The notes under the pieces were generated by a model that ran no database searches, was not told where the DNA came from, and saw only the letters and a program-made list of their open reading frames with translations. The position numbers and the translations under genes are program-made. A stretch of 58,880 nucleotides of DNA from assembly GCA_902623915.1 (NCBI GenBank), contig CACNVM010000002.1:1-58880 (forward strand). The letters run 5' to 3'. This document shows, piece by piece, positions 23,207 to 33,839 of this stretch (positions within the stretch are counted from its first letter, which is position 1; each line of letters starts with the position of its first letter). The stretch is from an uncultured Pelagibacteraceae bacterium (GTDB lineage: Bacteria > Pseudomonadota > Alphaproteobacteria > Pelagibacterales > Pelagibacteraceae).

Positions 23207-24481
23207 ATGATTAATATTAATATTTTAAAACCAACTAGTTCTAACTTTCAAACCTATTTATATATAGGTTCAGCTCTTATTTTTATAGGTATTTTTGATG
23301 TTTTTTTGAGAAGTTTTTTTAATATTAATTATTTAACTTTTTTACCTGACTCATTAAATTTATTTTTCCCTTTGATAATAGGTTTGGTTGGTTTGCAAAT
23401 GATAAGGCTTGAATATTCAGGTAATAGAATAGTTGATAAAATTAACCAAAATATAAATAATAATTCATTCAATGCGGGATTAACTCTAATAATTATATTT
23501 CTTACTCTTTTAGTAATTCCACCAGCTTTAGATTGGATGATACTTGAAGCAACGATTTCTGGTGACACAAAAGAAGCATGTGTAGCAACAGAAGGAGCTT
23601 GTTGGACATATATAAAAGTATGGTTCAGAAGATTTATGTACGGCATGTATCCTAATGATTTTCACTGGAGAATAAACACTGCATTCATTGTTTTAATTGC
23701 ATTTGCATTTGTAGGTTATTTTATGAGAGGTAAATTAAAAAATTATATAACTTTTTATTATGCAATTCTTTATCCAATAATCGCATTTATTATTATTAAT
23801 TTTTTAATTTCAGGAGGTTCTTTCGGTCTTGAGTGGGTTGAAACCAATGCATGGGGAGGATTATCTTTAACATTTATTGTCTCGTTTTTTGGCTTAATTT
23901 TTTGTTTTCCTTTAGGAATGATTTTAGCTCTGGGGAGAAGATCTGAATTACCAATTATTAAATATATTTCAATTGGTTATATTGAGTTTTGGAGAGGCGT
24001 TCCATTGATTACAGTTTTATTTATGTCATCTGTAATGTTTCCAATGTTCCTACCGTCTGACGCTTTTGTAGATAAACTTATTAGAGTGATTGCAGCGATT
24101 ATACTTTTTGAGGCCGCTTATGTTGCAGAGGTTATAAGAGGTGGTTTGCAAGCCTTACCAAGAGGACAATATGATGCCGCTAAATCTTTAGGAATGGGAT
24201 ACTGGAAAATGCAAATTTTCGTAATTCTTCCACAGGCATTAAAATTAGTAATACCTGGAATTGCAAATACATTTTTAGCACTAGTGAAAGACACACCATT
24301 AATTTTTGTTGTTGGCCTATCTGAAGTGGTCGGAATGTTGCAAATGGCTAAAACTAATCCTAAATGGCTCGGATATGCCATGGAAGGCTATATATTTGCC
24401 TCTATATTATTCTGGGCAATTTGTTATGCTATGAGCAAATATAGTCAGTATTTAGAATTAAAATATAAAACGGAAAGATAA
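23207..24481 (+). CDS. aapM: General L-amino-acid ABC transporter permease AapM
   Basis: The second permease of the amino-acid importer, 424 residues, longer than usual polar amino-acid permeases as is normal for Aap[28 protein letters not shown] and the EAA loop [30 protein letters not shown] identify the family. A periplasmic loop with two cysteines ([11 protein letters not shown], about 124-134) lies between early membrane segments. The next gene, aapP, starts one base after the stop. Confidence 0.95.
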   Translation: MININILKPTSSNFQTYLYIGSALIFIGIFDVFLRSFFNINYLTFLPDSLNLFFPLIIGLVGLQMIRLEYSGNRIVDKINQNINNNSFNAGLTLIIIFLTLLVIPPALDWMILEATISGDTKEACVATEGACWTYIKVWFRRFMYGMYPNDFHWRINTAFIVLIAFAFVGYFMRGKLKNYITFYYAILYPIIAFIIINFLISGGSFGLEWVETNAWGGLSLTFIVSFFGLIFCFPLGMILALGRRSELPIIKYISIGYIEFWRGVPLITVLFMSSVMFPMFLPSDAFVDKLIRVIAAIILFEAAYVAEVIRGGLQALPRGQYDAAKSLGMGYWKMQIFVILPQALKLVIPGIANTFLALVKDTPLIFVVGLSEVVGMLQMAKTNPKWLGYAMEGYIFASILFWAICYAMSKYSQYLELKYKTER

Positions 24482-24482
24482 A

Positions 24483-25217
24483 ATGTCAGAGTCAATTATA
24501 CAAATGAAGGAAGTTAACAAGTGGTTCGGTAATTTTCAGGTTTTAAAAGACATTAATCTTGAAGTTAAAGAAAAACAGAAAATAGTGGTGTGTGGTCCAT
24601 CTGGTTCTGGAAAATCAACATTAATAAGATGTATTAATAGGCTTGAAGAACATCAAAAAGGACAAATAATAGTTGATGGCAATGAATTATCTGAAAAAAC
24701 AAAAGATATAGAAAAGATTAGAGCAGAAGTCGGAATGGTTTTTCAACAATTTAATTTATTTCCACACTTATCAATTTTAGATAATTGTACATTAGCTCCT
24801 ATTTGGGTAAAGAAAACTCCGAAAAAAAAAGCAGAGGAATTTGCCATGAAACAGTTAGAACAAGTTCAAATAGCCGACCAGGCTGCAAAATTTCCAGGTC
24901 AACTTTCTGGAGGACAACAGCAAAGAGCAGCTCTTGCAAGAGCATTATGTATGGAACCAAAAATTATGCTTTTTGATGAACCAACCTCAGCTTTAGACCC
25001 TGAAATGATCAAAGAAGTTTTAGATGCAATGGTAAATCTTGCAAAAGCCGGTATGACAATGATTGTTGTTACTCACGAAATGGGTTTTGCCAAAGAAGTA
25101 GCTGATGAAGTAGTTTTTATGGATGAAGGAATGATAGTTGAAAGAGCCAAAACAAAAGATTTCTTCGCAAATCCTAAAAATGAAAGAACAAAACTTTTCT
25201 TAAGCCAAATACTCTAA
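24483..25217 (+). CDS. aapP: General L-amino-acid ABC transporter ATP-binding protein AapP
   Basis: The cytosolic ATPase, 244 residues, the standard length for polar amino-acid ABC ATPases. Walker [10 protein letters not shown] lies at 38-46, the Q-loop in [14 protein letters not shown], the signature LSGGQQQR at 141-148, Walker B LFDEP at 163-167, and the switch histidine in [12 protein letters not shown]. It closes the aapJQMP operon. No clear terminator follows; the next gene starts 26 bases later on the same strand. Confidence 0.96.
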   Translation: MSESIIQMKEVNKWFGNFQVLKDINLEVKEKQKIVVCGPSGSGKSTLIRCINRLEEHQKGQIIVDGNELSEKTKDIEKIRAEVGMVFQQFNLFPHLSILDNCTLAPIWVKKTPKKKAEEFAMKQLEQVQIADQAAKFPGQLSGGQQQRAALARALCMEPKIMLFDEPTSALDPEMIKEVLDAMVNLAKAGMTMIVVTHEMGFAKEVADEVVFMDEGMIVERAKTKDFFANPKNERTKLFLSQIL

Positions 25218-25243
25218 AACTATCTGTTTTCATAAAGAAAATT

Positions 25244-25939
25244 ATGAGAAAAATTATCGTATTTTTAACAATATTTACTTCAATTCTATTTCCTAATTTT
25301 TTATCAAGTCATGTTAATCATTATGGCAATTTAAAATCTCTAAAATATGAAATTTATCTAAATAATGAACTAATCGGCACCCATGTTTTTAATTTTAAAA
25401 CAGATAAAGATAAATTAACTGTAACAAGCAAGGGTTATTTTAAAGTTAAAAAACTTGGTATAGATTTAATGAACTATAGGACAACAACACAAGAAATCTA
25501 TTTAAATGGACAATTAAATAGTTTTATTTCTGAAACATTTCAAAATGATAAAAGAAAATATGTTAATTTGAAACTAAATAAAAATAAAAAACTGTTTGAT
25601 ATTGATGGTTCCTCCTTCAAAGGACAGACAGATAGTAATAATATTATTGGAAGCTGGTGGAATCATGAAATTATTAATAAAAATGTTCAAATTAGCGCAG
25701 TTTCTGCTAGAATTTTGCCTCAAAAAGTCAAATTTTTAGGAAAAAAGAAAATAACTTTATTTGATAAAACACATGATGCTTTAAAATTCCATTTTTTATC
25801 TAACGATAATGAGCCTTTACAAAAAAAGAAAATAAACTTTAACCTTTGGTATGAAGAAGAAACTCTTTTATGGTTAAAAATGTCTTATGAAAAGTTAGGT
25901 AAATGGGAATACAGGCTAAAAAATCATGCTTTTTTTTAA
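25244..25939 (+). CDS. Secreted protein of unknown function (possibly DUF6134-like)
   Basis: I do not recognise a characterised family. The 231 residues begin with a signal peptide (MRKIIVFLTIFTSILFPNFLSS). The rest is rich in alternating hydrophobic/polar stretches, suggesting beta structure: SLKYEIYLNNELIGTHVFNFKTDKDKLTV and a closing WYEEETLLWLKMSYEKLGKWEYRL. The pattern 'native-length bond between Y.I..n...iG.h.' is reminiscent of the periplasmic DUF3108/DUF6134 group, which is only a tentative link. It may share a transcript with aapJQMP. Likely location is the periplasm. Confidence 0.7.
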   Translation: MRKIIVFLTIFTSILFPNFLSSHVNHYGNLKSLKYEIYLNNELIGTHVFNFKTDKDKLTVTSKGYFKVKKLGIDLMNYRTTTQEIYLNGQLNSFISETFQNDKRKYVNLKLNKNKKLFDIDGSSFKGQTDSNNIIGSWWNHEIINKNVQISAVSARILPQKVKFLGKKKITLFDKTHDALKFHFLSNDNEPLQKKKINFNLWYEEETLLWLKMSYEKLGKWEYRLKNHAFF

Positions 25940-26096
25940 TTGGGAATAAATCTTGTCCTATATTTTTCATATAAGTCAACCCCTTTTCGTTGTTATTTTA
26001 AGGTCAGGCAGACCCAAAAAAAAATTATTTTTACTGTTGCCTAAAATGATTTTTTCATGTTCAATTTAATCTTTTCAAGAGTTAATTAAGGGGATA

Positions 26097-26462
26097 ATGG
26101 AAGAAACTTTTAACACGCATATGGGTAAAAGATTGAGAATGCGAAGATTATCTCTTGGTCTAACTCAAACAAAAGTTGCAAACGCAATAAATGTTACATT
26201 CCAACAAATTCAAAAATATGAAAAAGGGACTAACGGCGTAAGTTCTAGCAGACTTATGCAACTTGCAAATTTTCTAAAAGTTCCAATAACTTACTTTTAT
26301 GAAGATTTTCCCTCATATAAAGCTGATGGTTCAAATGATTTTAATAATACTGATCTAAATTATTCTTTTTTAGTCAAAACCTTTTCTAAATTATCCGATA
26401 CAGATAAAAATAAGTTAATTCAGTTATTAAGAAATTCTTCAAGTCTTAAAGAAACAGGCTAA
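26097..26462 (+). CDS. XRE-family helix-turn-helix transcriptional regulator (PraR-like)
   Basis: A 121-residue DNA-binding protein. Residues about 9-65 form a Cro/CI-type helix-turn-helix, GKRLRMRRLSLGLTQTKVANAINVTFQQIQKYEKGTNGVSSSRL. The TFQQIQKYEKGTN wording is characteristic of a small regulator widespread in alphaproteobacteria, PraR among them. The C-terminal part (66-121) has no known domain. The ATG at 26097 is supported by AAGGGG at 26088-26093. The 157 bases upstream hold no gene; I see no clear operator there. Its targets are unknown. Confidence 0.88.
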   Translation: MEETFNTHMGKRLRMRRLSLGLTQTKVANAINVTFQQIQKYEKGTNGVSSSRLMQLANFLKVPITYFYEDFPSYKADGSNDFNNTDLNYSFLVKTFSKLSDTDKNKLIQLLRNSSSLKETG

Positions 26463-26479
26463 AAAATTAGTTGAGAATT

Positions 26480-26555
26480 TGGCTCCTCGGGCAGGACTCG
26501 AACCTGCGACCAATTGATTAACAGTCAACTGCTCTACCAACTGAGCTACCGAGGA
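26480..26555 (-). tRNA. tRNA-Asn (anticodon GUU)
   Basis: A 76-base cloverleaf on the minus strand. TCCTCGG pairs with CCGAGGA in the acceptor. The D arm is GCTC...GAGC. The anticodon loop TGTTAAT gives GUU. The T arm contains GGTTCGAGTCC. The discriminator is G, and CCA is encoded. It is convergent with the XRE gene. Confidence 0.97.
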
Positions 26556-26593
26556 ATAAAAAAAGAACATACATTTTTAAAAAATTAAAACAA

Positions 26594-26995
26594 CTAATTA
26601 TTTAAAGCTTTTAATAAAGTTTTTAAAGGTAAAAGCAAACATTCTTTTCTCGATAAATTGGTCTTATTCATTATTTTTTTAAAAGATAACCATTTATCGA
26701 TTTTCAAATTGTTCTGGCTTTTAAATAAAGTGTTTGAATTTTTTAAAAAATTTACTATTTCTTTAACTGATTTATTTTTAGATTTTTCAGCTAATAGACT
26801 TGCTGACGCATTGCAATAGATGCAAAAGTTACCTTGATATTTAAGATTAATTACTTTCTCATTTTTTACTTGAATATATATTTTTATATTATCGCCACAC
26901 GTAGAACTTTTCGAGTTTGAATAATGAGAGTAATTATCAAGATATCCATAATCTTTATTATTTGACGCAGTTTTAAAAATTTCTTTATCAATCAT
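26594..26995 (-). CDS. SufU/NifU N-terminal-like iron-sulfur scaffold protein
   Basis: A 133-residue protein that looks like the IscU/SufU fold. The three cysteines of the family can be placed: Cys33 with Asp35 in TCGDNI, Cys58 in GNFCIYCNASASLLAEK, and Cys119 in SRKECLLLPLKTL. Where the family has G-x-G-C-x-I-S-x-A-S-A-S, this protein reads G-N-F-C-I-Y-C, so it has one extra cysteine (61). Its role would be assembly or transfer of Fe-S clusters or, as for SufU, zinc-dependent sulfur relay. It stands alone between two tRNA genes, away from any suf operon in this window. Confidence 0.72.
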   Translation of the reverse strand: MIDKEIFKTASNNKDYGYLDNYSHYSNSKSSTCGDNIKIYIQVKNEKVINLKYQGNFCIYCNASASLLAEKSKNKSVKEIVNFLKNSNTLFKSQNNLKIDKWLSFKKIMNKTNLSRKECLLLPLKTLLKALNN

Positions 26996-27011
26996 AAAAT
27001 ACTAATCATTT

Positions 27012-27085
27012 TGGAGGCCACGCCCAGAATCGAACTGGGATAGAAGGATTTGCAATCCTCTGCGTAACCATTCCGCCACGTGGCC
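27012..27085 (-). tRNA. tRNA-Cys (anticodon GCA)
   Basis: A 74-base cloverleaf on the minus strand. GGCCACG pairs with CGTGGCC. The anticodon stem AGGAT/ATCCT with loop TGCAA-type sequence gives anticodon GCA. The T arm contains AGTTCGATTCT. The discriminator is U (T) and CCA is encoded, as expected for cysteine tRNA. Confidence 0.96.
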
Positions 27086-27157
27086 ATACTAGATTAATAT
27101 AGGTTTATTTATAAAAATAAAGCTAGAAGTTTGCAAATATTATTAATATTTATAAGT

Positions 27158-29791
27158 ATGAGCTTTGATAAATATAATCATAAAAAAGTAGAAAAAAAGA
27201 TATATTCATATTGGGAAAAAAATAACTTATTCAAACCAAAGAAAAACAAATATACTTTTTCAATTGTAATCCCCCCTCCAAACGTAACTGGCAGTTTACA
27301 TATGGGTCATGCATTAAATAATTCATTACAAGATGTTTTGGTTAGATTTCATAGAATGAATAATTATGAGACTTTATGGCAACCAGGCACTGATCATGCA
27401 GGAATAGCAACCCAAGCTTTAGTTGAAAAAAATTTAAAAAATCAAGGGATAGATAAAAATGTAATTGGAAGAGAAAAATTTGTAAAAAAAGTTTGGGAAT
27501 GGAAAGACGAATATGGTGGAAAAATAATCAATCAACTTAAAAAACTAGGCTGTTCATGTGACTGGTCAAGAAATGCATTTACAATGGATAAAAATTTATC
27601 AAACTCTGTAATAAAAGTATTTGTTGATCTTTATAAAAAAAAATTAATTTACAAAGCTAAAAAACTAGTTAATTGGGATACAGTATTAAAAACAGCAATA
27701 TCTGATCTTGAAGTTGATCAAAGAGAAGTAAGCTCAAAACTTTATTATATAAGGTATAAGATAGAAAATTCATCTGAAACAATTACTATTGCTACTACTA
27801 GACCAGAGACCATGCTTGGTGACACAGCTATTGCAGTTAATCCTAAAGATAAAAGATATTTCGATTTAGTTAATAAATTTGCAATACTACCTATTGTTGG
27901 AAGAAAACTAAAAATAGTTCAGGATGATTACGCTGATCCGGAGCAGGGCAGTGGTGCTGTGAAAATTACACCTGCTCATGATTTTAATGATTTTGAAGTT
28001 GGTAGACGACAAAAGCTTAAATCTATAAATATTTTTACCGAAGATGGAAAAATTAATAATAATGCTCCGAATGAATACATAGGTCTAGACAGATTTGAAG
28101 CTAGAAAAAAAATAATTGATAAATTGAAAGAATTACAAATCTTTGAAAAAGAAGAAACTATAAAGAATAAAGTACCTTACGGTGATAGATCAAATTCTAT
28201 AATCGAACCTTTTTTAACTGAACAATGGTTTTGCGATGCAAAAAAATTATCTATCAATGCTAAAAAAATTGTTAAAAAAAAAGATACAAATTTCTTTCCA
28301 CCAAATTGGTCTAAAACATACTTTCAGTGGATGAATAATATTGAGCCATGGTGTATATCTAGACAACTTTGGTGGGGCCATCAAATTCCTGCATGGTACG
28401 GACCGGATAAAAAAATATTTGTTGCAGAAAATCAAAATAAAGCAGAATTATTAGCAAAAAAATTTTATAAAAAAAAAATTAATTTAAAAAGAGATCCGGA
28501 TGTACTTGATACATGGTTTTCTTCAGGTCTATGGCCTTTCGCTACACTAGGGTGGCCTAATAAAAATTATTATTTAAAAAAATTTTATCCAACATCAGTT
28601 CTAGTTACTGGTTTTGATATAATTTTCTTCTGGGTGGCTAGAATGATGATGTTGGGTATGCAATTTTTAAACAAAGAACCATTCAAAGAAGTTTATGTCC
28701 ATGCACTTGTGAGAGATGAAAAAGGACAAAAAATGTCAAAATCAAAAGGAAATGTAATTGATCCTTTAGTACTTATAGACAGTTACAGTGCAGATGCTTT
28801 AAGGTTTACTTTGTTATCTATGGCATCACCAGGTAGAGATGTAAAACTTTCAGAACAACGAGTAAAAGGATATAGAAATTTTTTAACGAAAATATGGAAC
28901 GTTAATAATTTTCTTAAAGTAAATAAATGTACATTTAACGGGGTAATAAAACCTAAAAATCTTAAACTTAATATTAACAAATGGATTTATAACGAACTTA
29001 TTCAGACAAAAATTTTAACAGAAAACTTTATTAAAAATTATCGTTTTGATGAAGCCGCAAAAACTATTTATAAATTTGTTTGGAATACTTATTGTGATTG
29101 GTACCTAGAACTCTCCAAAACTATCTTACTTTCTAAAAATAAGTCAGAGATAAATGAGATAAAAATGACATCTGGTCAAGTTTTTAAGGAAATTTTAATA
29201 TTATTACATCCATTTATACCATTTATAACAGAGGAACTGTGGCTAAGAAATAAATTGAAAACAAAAAATACTAAATATCTAATGTATACAAATTGGATAA
29301 ATCTAAAGAAATTGAAAACTGACAAAAGTATTCAAAGCGTTAATGAGATTATAGAGCTAATATCAAGTGTGAGATCATTTAAAAATGAACTTAATGTAGG
29401 CCCAGGTTCATTTGTTGATATCTCGATAGAGAAATTAGATAAAAACAAACAAATATTATATTTACAAAATGAAATAATAATTAAAAAACTAGGGAGAATT
29501 AATTCAATCTTCAAAAAAGATATGCCAAAACAATCGGCAAATTTAGTATTGGGCGGCCAAATATTAAAATTATATTTTGATAAAAGTATTGATTTTGAAT
29601 TGATTAGACAAAATTTATTAAAAAAACAAAGCAAAATTCAACAAGACTTAGATGTAGTGAATAAAAAATTAAATAACCCCAGCTTTGCAAAACGCGCACC
29701 AAAGCATATTGTAGAACAAGAAAAAAATATCTATAATAATTTAAAAATTAATATTGAAAAGATTACTTTTACAATAAATAGTTTAAAATGA
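27158..29791 (+). CDS. valS: Valyl-tRNA synthetase
   Basis: A class I aminoacyl-tRNA synthetase that charges tRNA-Val, cytosolic, 877 residues from the chosen start. The HIGH motif reads HMGH (48-51, in [17 protein letters not shown]) and the KMSKS motif is at 525-529 ([14 protein letters not shown]). The editing domain includes [16 protein letters not shown]. The C-terminal coiled coil ([19 protein letters not shown]) is typical of ValRS. I chose ATG 27158 ([14 protein letters not shown]); the longer frame starts from a TTG at 27131 and adds nine atypical residues. The last four bases, ATGA, overlap the ilvD start. Confidence 0.96.
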   Translation: MSFDKYNHKKVEKKIYSYWEKNNLFKPKKNKYTFSIVIPPPNVTGSLHMGHALNNSLQDVLVRFHRMNNYETLWQPGTDHAGIATQALVEKNLKNQGIDKNVIGREKFVKKVWEWKDEYGGKIINQLKKLGCSCDWSRNAFTMDKNLSNSVIKVFVDLYKKKLIYKAKKLVNWDTVLKTAISDLEVDQREVSSKLYYIRYKIENSSETITIATTRPETMLGDTAIAVNPKDKRYFDLVNKFAILPIVGRKLKIVQDDYADPEQGSGAVKITPAHDFNDFEVGRRQKLKSINIFTEDGKINNNAPNEYIGLDRFEARKKIIDKLKELQIFEKEETIKNKVPYGDRSNSIIEPFLTEQWFCDAKKLSINAKKIVKKKDTNFFPPNWSKTYFQWMNNIEPWCISRQLWWGHQIPAWYGPDKKIFVAENQNKAELLAKKFYKKKINLKRDPDVLDTWFSSGLWPFATLGWPNKNYYLKKFYPTSVLVTGFDIIFFWVARMMMLGMQFLNKEPFKEVYVHALVRDEKGQKMSKSKGNVIDPLVLIDSYSADALRFTLLSMASPGRDVKLSEQRVKGYRNFLTKIWNVNNFLKVNKCTFNGVIKPKNLKLNINKWIYNELIQTKILTENFIKNYRFDEAAKTIYKFVWNTYCDWYLELSKTILLSKNKSEINEIKMTSGQVFKEILILLHPFIPFITEELWLRNKLKTKNTKYLMYTNWINLKKLKTDKSIQSVNEIIELISSVRSFKNELNVGPGSFVDISIEKLDKNKQILYLQNEIIIKKLGRINSIFKKDMPKQSANLVLGGQILKLYFDKSIDFELIRQNLLKKQSKIQQDLDVVNKKLNNPSFAKRAPKHIVEQEKNIYNNLKINIEKITFTINSLK

Positions 29792-31506
29792 AAAAATTTA
29801 ATAAAAAAAAATTACCCAGTCGTCACACAACTTTAGGTCCAGAGAAAGCTTTTCAAAGATCTTTTTATTATGGTATGAATTTAACAGAAAAAGATGTTTC
29901 TAAACCATTCGTTGGTGTTGTATCAACCTGGAATGAAGCTGCTCCATGCAACATAGCTTTAATGAGGCAGGCGCAGTCAGTAAAAAAAGGAGTTAAACTT
30001 GCTGGCGGTACTCCAAGGGAATTCTGTACTATTACTGTTACTGATGGAATAGCTATGGGCCATGAGGGTATGAAATCATCTTTAGTTTCAAGAGATGTAA
30101 TTGCAGATTCAACAGAGCTGACAGTTAGGGGACATTGTTATGATGCTTTAGTAGGGTTGGCAGGTTGCGATAAATCATTACCGGGATTAATGATGGCAAT
30201 GGTAAGATTAAATGTGCCTAGTGTTTTTATCTATGGAGGATCAATTTTACCAGGTAGATTAAATGGAAAAGATATAACCGTTCAAGATGTAATCGAAGGT
30301 GTTGGCGAATATTCATCTGGAAGAATTACTGAACACGCTTTGAGAAAATTAGAATTAAAAGCTTGTCCTAGTGCTGGTGCTTGTGGCGGTCAATTTACAG
30401 CAAATACTATGGCGTGCGTCTCAGAGGCAATTGGATTGGCTCTACCTTATTCTGCTGGAACACCTGCTCCATATCAAAAAAGAGATAAATATGCATTTGA
30501 TAGCGGGAAGATGGTTATGAATTTGTTGAGAAAAAAAATTAGACCAAGAGATATAGTAACTAAGAAATCACTAGAAAATGCTGCAGCAATTGTTGCAGCG
30601 ACTGGAGGTTCAACAAATGCAGCACTACATCTTCCAGCTATCGCAAATGAAATAGGAATAAAATTTGATCTGATGGATGTTGCAAGAATATTTAGAAAGA
30701 CACCTTATCTTGCAAACTTAAAACCAGGTGGATTATATGTAGCAAAAGACATGTGGAAGGCTGGTGGCATACCAATGCTACTTAAAACAATGTTGGACGG
30801 AGGATATATCCACGGTGATTGTTTGACTGTAACAGGAAAAACCATGAGAGAGAATTTAAAAAATGTTAAATTTAATAAAAAACAAAAAGTCATGAGAAGC
30901 TATAACAATCCTTTATCAAAAGATGGTGGTGTTGTAGGACTTAAAGGAAACCTTTCACCCGATGGTGCAATAGTAAAAATTGCTGGACTTAAAAATTTAA
31001 ATTTTACTGGGAGAGCAAGATGTTTTGACACTGAGGAAGCAGCCCTGAAAGCAGTTTTAAAAAAAAAATATAAAAAAGGTGATGTAATTGTGATTAGATA
31101 CGAGGGTCCAAAAGGAGGACCAGGCATGAGAGAAATGTTACAGACAACTGCTGCAATATATGGACAAGGAATGGGAGAAAAAGTTGCACTCATAACGGAT
31201 GGAAGATTTTCTGGAGCAACTAGAGGTTTTTGTATTGGACACGTAGGTCCAGAAGCATCAGTAGGTGGTCCAATTGGATTATTGAAAAATGGAGACTTAA
31301 TTCATATAGACGCAAAAAAAGGAACTATTAATGTTGATCTCTCAAGAAAAGAATTATTAAAAAGAAAGAAAAAGTGGAAACCTAAAAGAATTAATTTTGG
31401 AAATGGAACACTTTGGAAATACGCCCAAACAGTCGGACCAGCATATCTTGGTGCATCAACACACCCAGGTGGAAAAGAAGAAGTCAAGTGTTACGCAGAT
31501 ATTTAA
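29788..31506 (+). CDS. ilvD: Dihydroxy-acid dehydratase
   Basis: This enzyme dehydrates 2,3-dihydroxy acids to 2-keto acids in valine/isoleucine/leucine synthesis, in the cytosol. The 572 residues match the IlvD length. The iron-sulfur cysteines lie in [23 protein letters not shown] and [30 protein letters not shown] and [21 protein letters not shown] form the C-terminal active-site region. It overlaps valS by ATGA, so the valine tRNA synthetase and a valine-pathway enzyme are translationally coupled. manC starts directly after the stop. Confidence 0.97.
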   Translation: MKKFNKKKLPSRHTTLGPEKAFQRSFYYGMNLTEKDVSKPFVGVVSTWNEAAPCNIALMRQAQSVKKGVKLAGGTPREFCTITVTDGIAMGHEGMKSSLVSRDVIADSTELTVRGHCYDALVGLAGCDKSLPGLMMAMVRLNVPSVFIYGGSILPGRLNGKDITVQDVIEGVGEYSSGRITEHALRKLELKACPSAGACGGQFTANTMACVSEAIGLALPYSAGTPAPYQKRDKYAFDSGKMVMNLLRKKIRPRDIVTKKSLENAAAIVAATGGSTNAALHLPAIANEIGIKFDLMDVARIFRKTPYLANLKPGGLYVAKDMWKAGGIPMLLKTMLDGGYIHGDCLTVTGKTMRENLKNVKFNKKQKVMRSYNNPLSKDGGVVGLKGNLSPDGAIVKIAGLKNLNFTGRARCFDTEEAALKAVLKKKYKKGDVIVIRYEGPKGGPGMREMLQTTAAIYGQGMGEKVALITDGRFSGATRGFCIGHVGPEASVGGPIGLLKNGDLIHIDAKKGTINVDLSRKELLKRKKKWKPKRINFGNGTLWKYAQTVGPAYLGASTHPGGKEEVKCYADI

Positions 31507-32712
31507 ATGAAAATTAGACCCATCATTCTTTGTGGAGGAGAGGGAACAAGACTTTGGCATAAATCAACAAACAATGAACCAAAACAATTTATCAACTTTG
31601 GTGGCTGGAATTTATTTGAAAAAACGTTAAAAAGAATTAAAGACCCTCTATTTGATTACCCTATTATAAGCACAAACGTAAAATATTTAAAAAAAATCAA
31701 ATTTTATTTAAAAAAAAATAAATTTAACAAGTATCGTATTGTACTTGAACCAGCTAAAAGAAATACGGGTCCCGCTGTATTATCTGCTGCCCTAGTACCT
31801 AATATTCCTAACAAACAACCTCTGCTTTTTTTGCCCTCGGATCATCTTTTAGAAAAAAATAATGTTTTTAACAAAAATTTAATTAAAAATTCTAAATACC
31901 TAAATAACAAAAATATTTTTCTATTTGGAATCAAACCTGACCATCCCTCAAAAGAATATGGATATTTAAATGTTAAAAAATCAGGTGATCATTTAATTAA
32001 AATAGTAAAGTTTATTGAAAAACCTTCTGTTAAAAAAGCAAAAGCATTAATAAAAACTAAAGGACTGTGGAACTCAGGAATGTTTTTTGCAAGAAAAGAT
32101 TCAATTATAAATAATTTTAAAAAATTTGAAAAGAAAATCTTAAAAAATTGCTACATATCTATGTCTAAAGCCAGAACAAAAGGAAAAATAATTAATTTAA
32201 ATAAAACGTATTTTTTAAAGTCTCCAACAAATTCATTTGACTACGCTATTTTAGAGAAATGTTCCGATATAAATTGTATTGTGCTTAACCTTCCATGGAC
32301 AGATTTGGGAAACTGGAAGGAAATTTTAAAAGTATTTAAAAATAATAAATTAAAATATTTGAAAAAGAAGAATGTTTTTAAAAGACCCTGGGGAAAATAT
32401 ACGAATTTATTTCGAGGAAATAATTTTTTGATTAAAGAGTTGGTCATAAATTCAAAATCATCTATAAGTTTACAAAAGCACAACCATAGATCAGAGCATT
32501 GGTCAGTTGTACAAGGTAAACCAAGAATAACACTTAATAATAAAAAGTTTTTTGTTAATGAAAAAGAATCTGTTTTCATACCAGTAAGAACTATTCATAG
32601 AATTGAAAATTTTTATAAAAAACCAATTAAAATTATGGAAGCACAAATAGGTTCAGTTTTAAAAGAGAGCGATATTGTTAGATATAAAGATATTTACGGA
32701 AGAATTAATTAA
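31507..32712 (+). CDS. manC: Mannose-1-phosphate guanylyltransferase (type II, fused to isomerase-like cupin)
   Basis: A 401-residue protein for GDP-mannose supply. The N-terminal nucleotidyltransferase has ILCGGEGTRLWHKSTNNEPKQF (about 7-28; the usual form is GGSGTRLWPLSR..PKQF), FLPSDHLL, and WNSGMF. The C-terminal cupin (about 295-400) reads RPWGKY, KHNHRSEHWSVVQG, FIPVRTIHRIEN, which is the phosphomannose isomerase part of ManC/AlgA. It is about 70 residues shorter than typical AlgA, mainly in the linker. Two replacements near the glycine loop (Trp-His in place of Trp-Pro) are small. Its last eight bases overlap xthA convergently. Confidence 0.88.
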   Translation: MKIRPIILCGGEGTRLWHKSTNNEPKQFINFGGWNLFEKTLKRIKDPLFDYPIISTNVKYLKKIKFYLKKNKFNKYRIVLEPAKRNTGPAVLSAALVPNIPNKQPLLFLPSDHLLEKNNVFNKNLIKNSKYLNNKNIFLFGIKPDHPSKEYGYLNVKKSGDHLIKIVKFIEKPSVKKAKALIKTKGLWNSGMFFARKDSIINNFKKFEKKILKNCYISMSKARTKGKIINLNKTYFLKSPTNSFDYAILEKCSDINCIVLNLPWTDLGNWKEILKVFKNNKLKYLKKKNVFKRPWGKYTNLFRGNNFLIKELVINSKSSISLQKHNHRSEHWSVVQGKPRITLNNKKFFVNEKESVFIPVRTIHRIENFYKKPIKIMEAQIGSVLKESDIVRYKDIYGRIN

Positions 32713-33481
32713 TATCCAGCTCAATAGGCGTGTGATCTGAAGGTTTAATTTTAGATCTTGGTTTTTTATTAATAAAGATATTTTGCACATTTTTGAGAAT
32801 ATTATTTGAAACAAGAAAATGATCTATTCTCAAACCATTATTTTTTTGCCACGAACCTGAAGTATAATCCCAAAACGTAAATTCTTGTTTATTTCTATTA
32901 ATATATCGGTAAACGTCCGTAAATCCTAAATTTAAAAGTTCTCTAAATTTTTTTCTAATTTCTATTTTAAACAGTGCATCATTTTCATATTTTTTATGAT
33001 CATGACAATCTATCTCCTCAGGTATTACATTAAAGTCACCCGATATTATAATATTTTTATTTTTTTTTAGAGCCTTATCTACCTCTTTAATAAAAGAATT
33101 AAGCCAATTCTTTTTATAATCATATTTCTCTGTTTCTACAGGATTACCGTTAGGCACGTACACATTGATGAGTTTAATCGAATCTTTTTTATTTTTAATA
33201 TTTCCCTCAATAATTCTAGATTGTTTAAGTTTATCTTTTATAAAATTTGTACTGATATTATTAATTTTGATTTTTGATAAAAAAGCAACACCATTATAAC
33301 TTTTTTGCCCGAATATATATGAGGTATAACCTTCCTTTTTAAAATCAATGGTTGGAAAATTTTTATTTTCTGTTTTTATCTCTTGTAACATCAATATGTC
33401 AGGTTTAGAGTGTTTAATGTAATCAAGAATATTGTTTATTCTCGCTCTTACGGAATTTACATTCCAGGAAATAATTTTCAT
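32705..33481 (-). CDS. xthA: Exodeoxyribonuclease III (AP endonuclease)
   Basis: A base-excision-repair nuclease that cuts at abasic sites, 258 residues. Visible active-site motifs are SWNVNSVRAR (5-14), LQEIKTE (metal-binding Glu), YVPNG, GDFNVIPEEIDCHD and the terminal SDHTPIELDI. The start codon lies next to the erpA stop, with no bases between, so erpA-xthA form a leftward pair. The gene ends in an eight-base convergent overlap with manC. Confidence 0.95.
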   Translation of the reverse strand: MKIISWNVNSVRARINNILDYIKHSKPDILMLQEIKTENKNFPTIDFKKEGYTSYIFGQKSYNGVAFLSKIKINNISTNFIKDKLKQSRIIEGNIKNKKDSIKLINVYVPNGNPVETEKYDYKKNWLNSFIKEVDKALKKNKNIIISGDFNVIPEEIDCHDHKKYENDALFKIEIRKKFRELLNLGFTDVYRYINRNKQEFTFWDYTSGSWQKNNGLRIDHFLVSNNILKNVQNIFINKKPRSKIKPSDHTPIELDIN

Positions 33482-33799
33482 TTAAACTGAAAAAGACAGG
33501 CCACAACCACAAGAAGAGCTCGCCTGAGGATTATTAATAACAAACGAGTTACCAATAAGTTCTTTTTTAAAATCGACTACAGAACCATCAATAATTTTTA
33601 ATGAATTATTATCAATTATTGCTTTGTCAAAAATATTATCATTTTTATCAACTTTCTCATCAAAATTGAAATTATACTTAAATCCAGAGCACCCACCACC
33701 TTGTACAGAGATTCTAAAATAAGTTTTAGGACTTTTATTTAAAAGAATCCGATTAATCTCTTTTTTTGCCGAATCTGTAAATTGAATTTTTTTATTCAT
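33482..33799 (-). CDS. erpA: Iron-sulfur cluster insertion protein (ErpA/IscA family)
   Basis: An A-type Fe-S carrier, 105 residues. The three conserved cysteines are in QGGGCSGFKYNFNFDEK and the final SSSCGCGLSFSV. It hands Fe-S clusters to target enzymes in the cytosol. The gene is divergent from dgt with only 40 bases between the starts, which must hold both promoters; a TATTAT-like element is visible. The erpA-dgt divergent pair is a common alphaproteobacterial arrangement. Confidence 0.94.
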   Translation of the reverse strand: MNKKIQFTDSAKKEINRILLNKSPKTYFRISVQGGGCSGFKYNFNFDEKVDKNDNIFDKAIIDNNSLKIIDGSVVDFKKELIGNSFVINNPQASSSCGCGLSFSV

Positions 33800-33839
33800 A
33801 TTTTTGTAAATACTGTATTATACATTTTTATCATATCTT

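Noticed and set aside
27131-27157. TTG start extending valS by nine residues
   Set aside because: The extra residues are hydrophobic and unlike ValRS; the ATG at 27158 gives the normal N-terminus.
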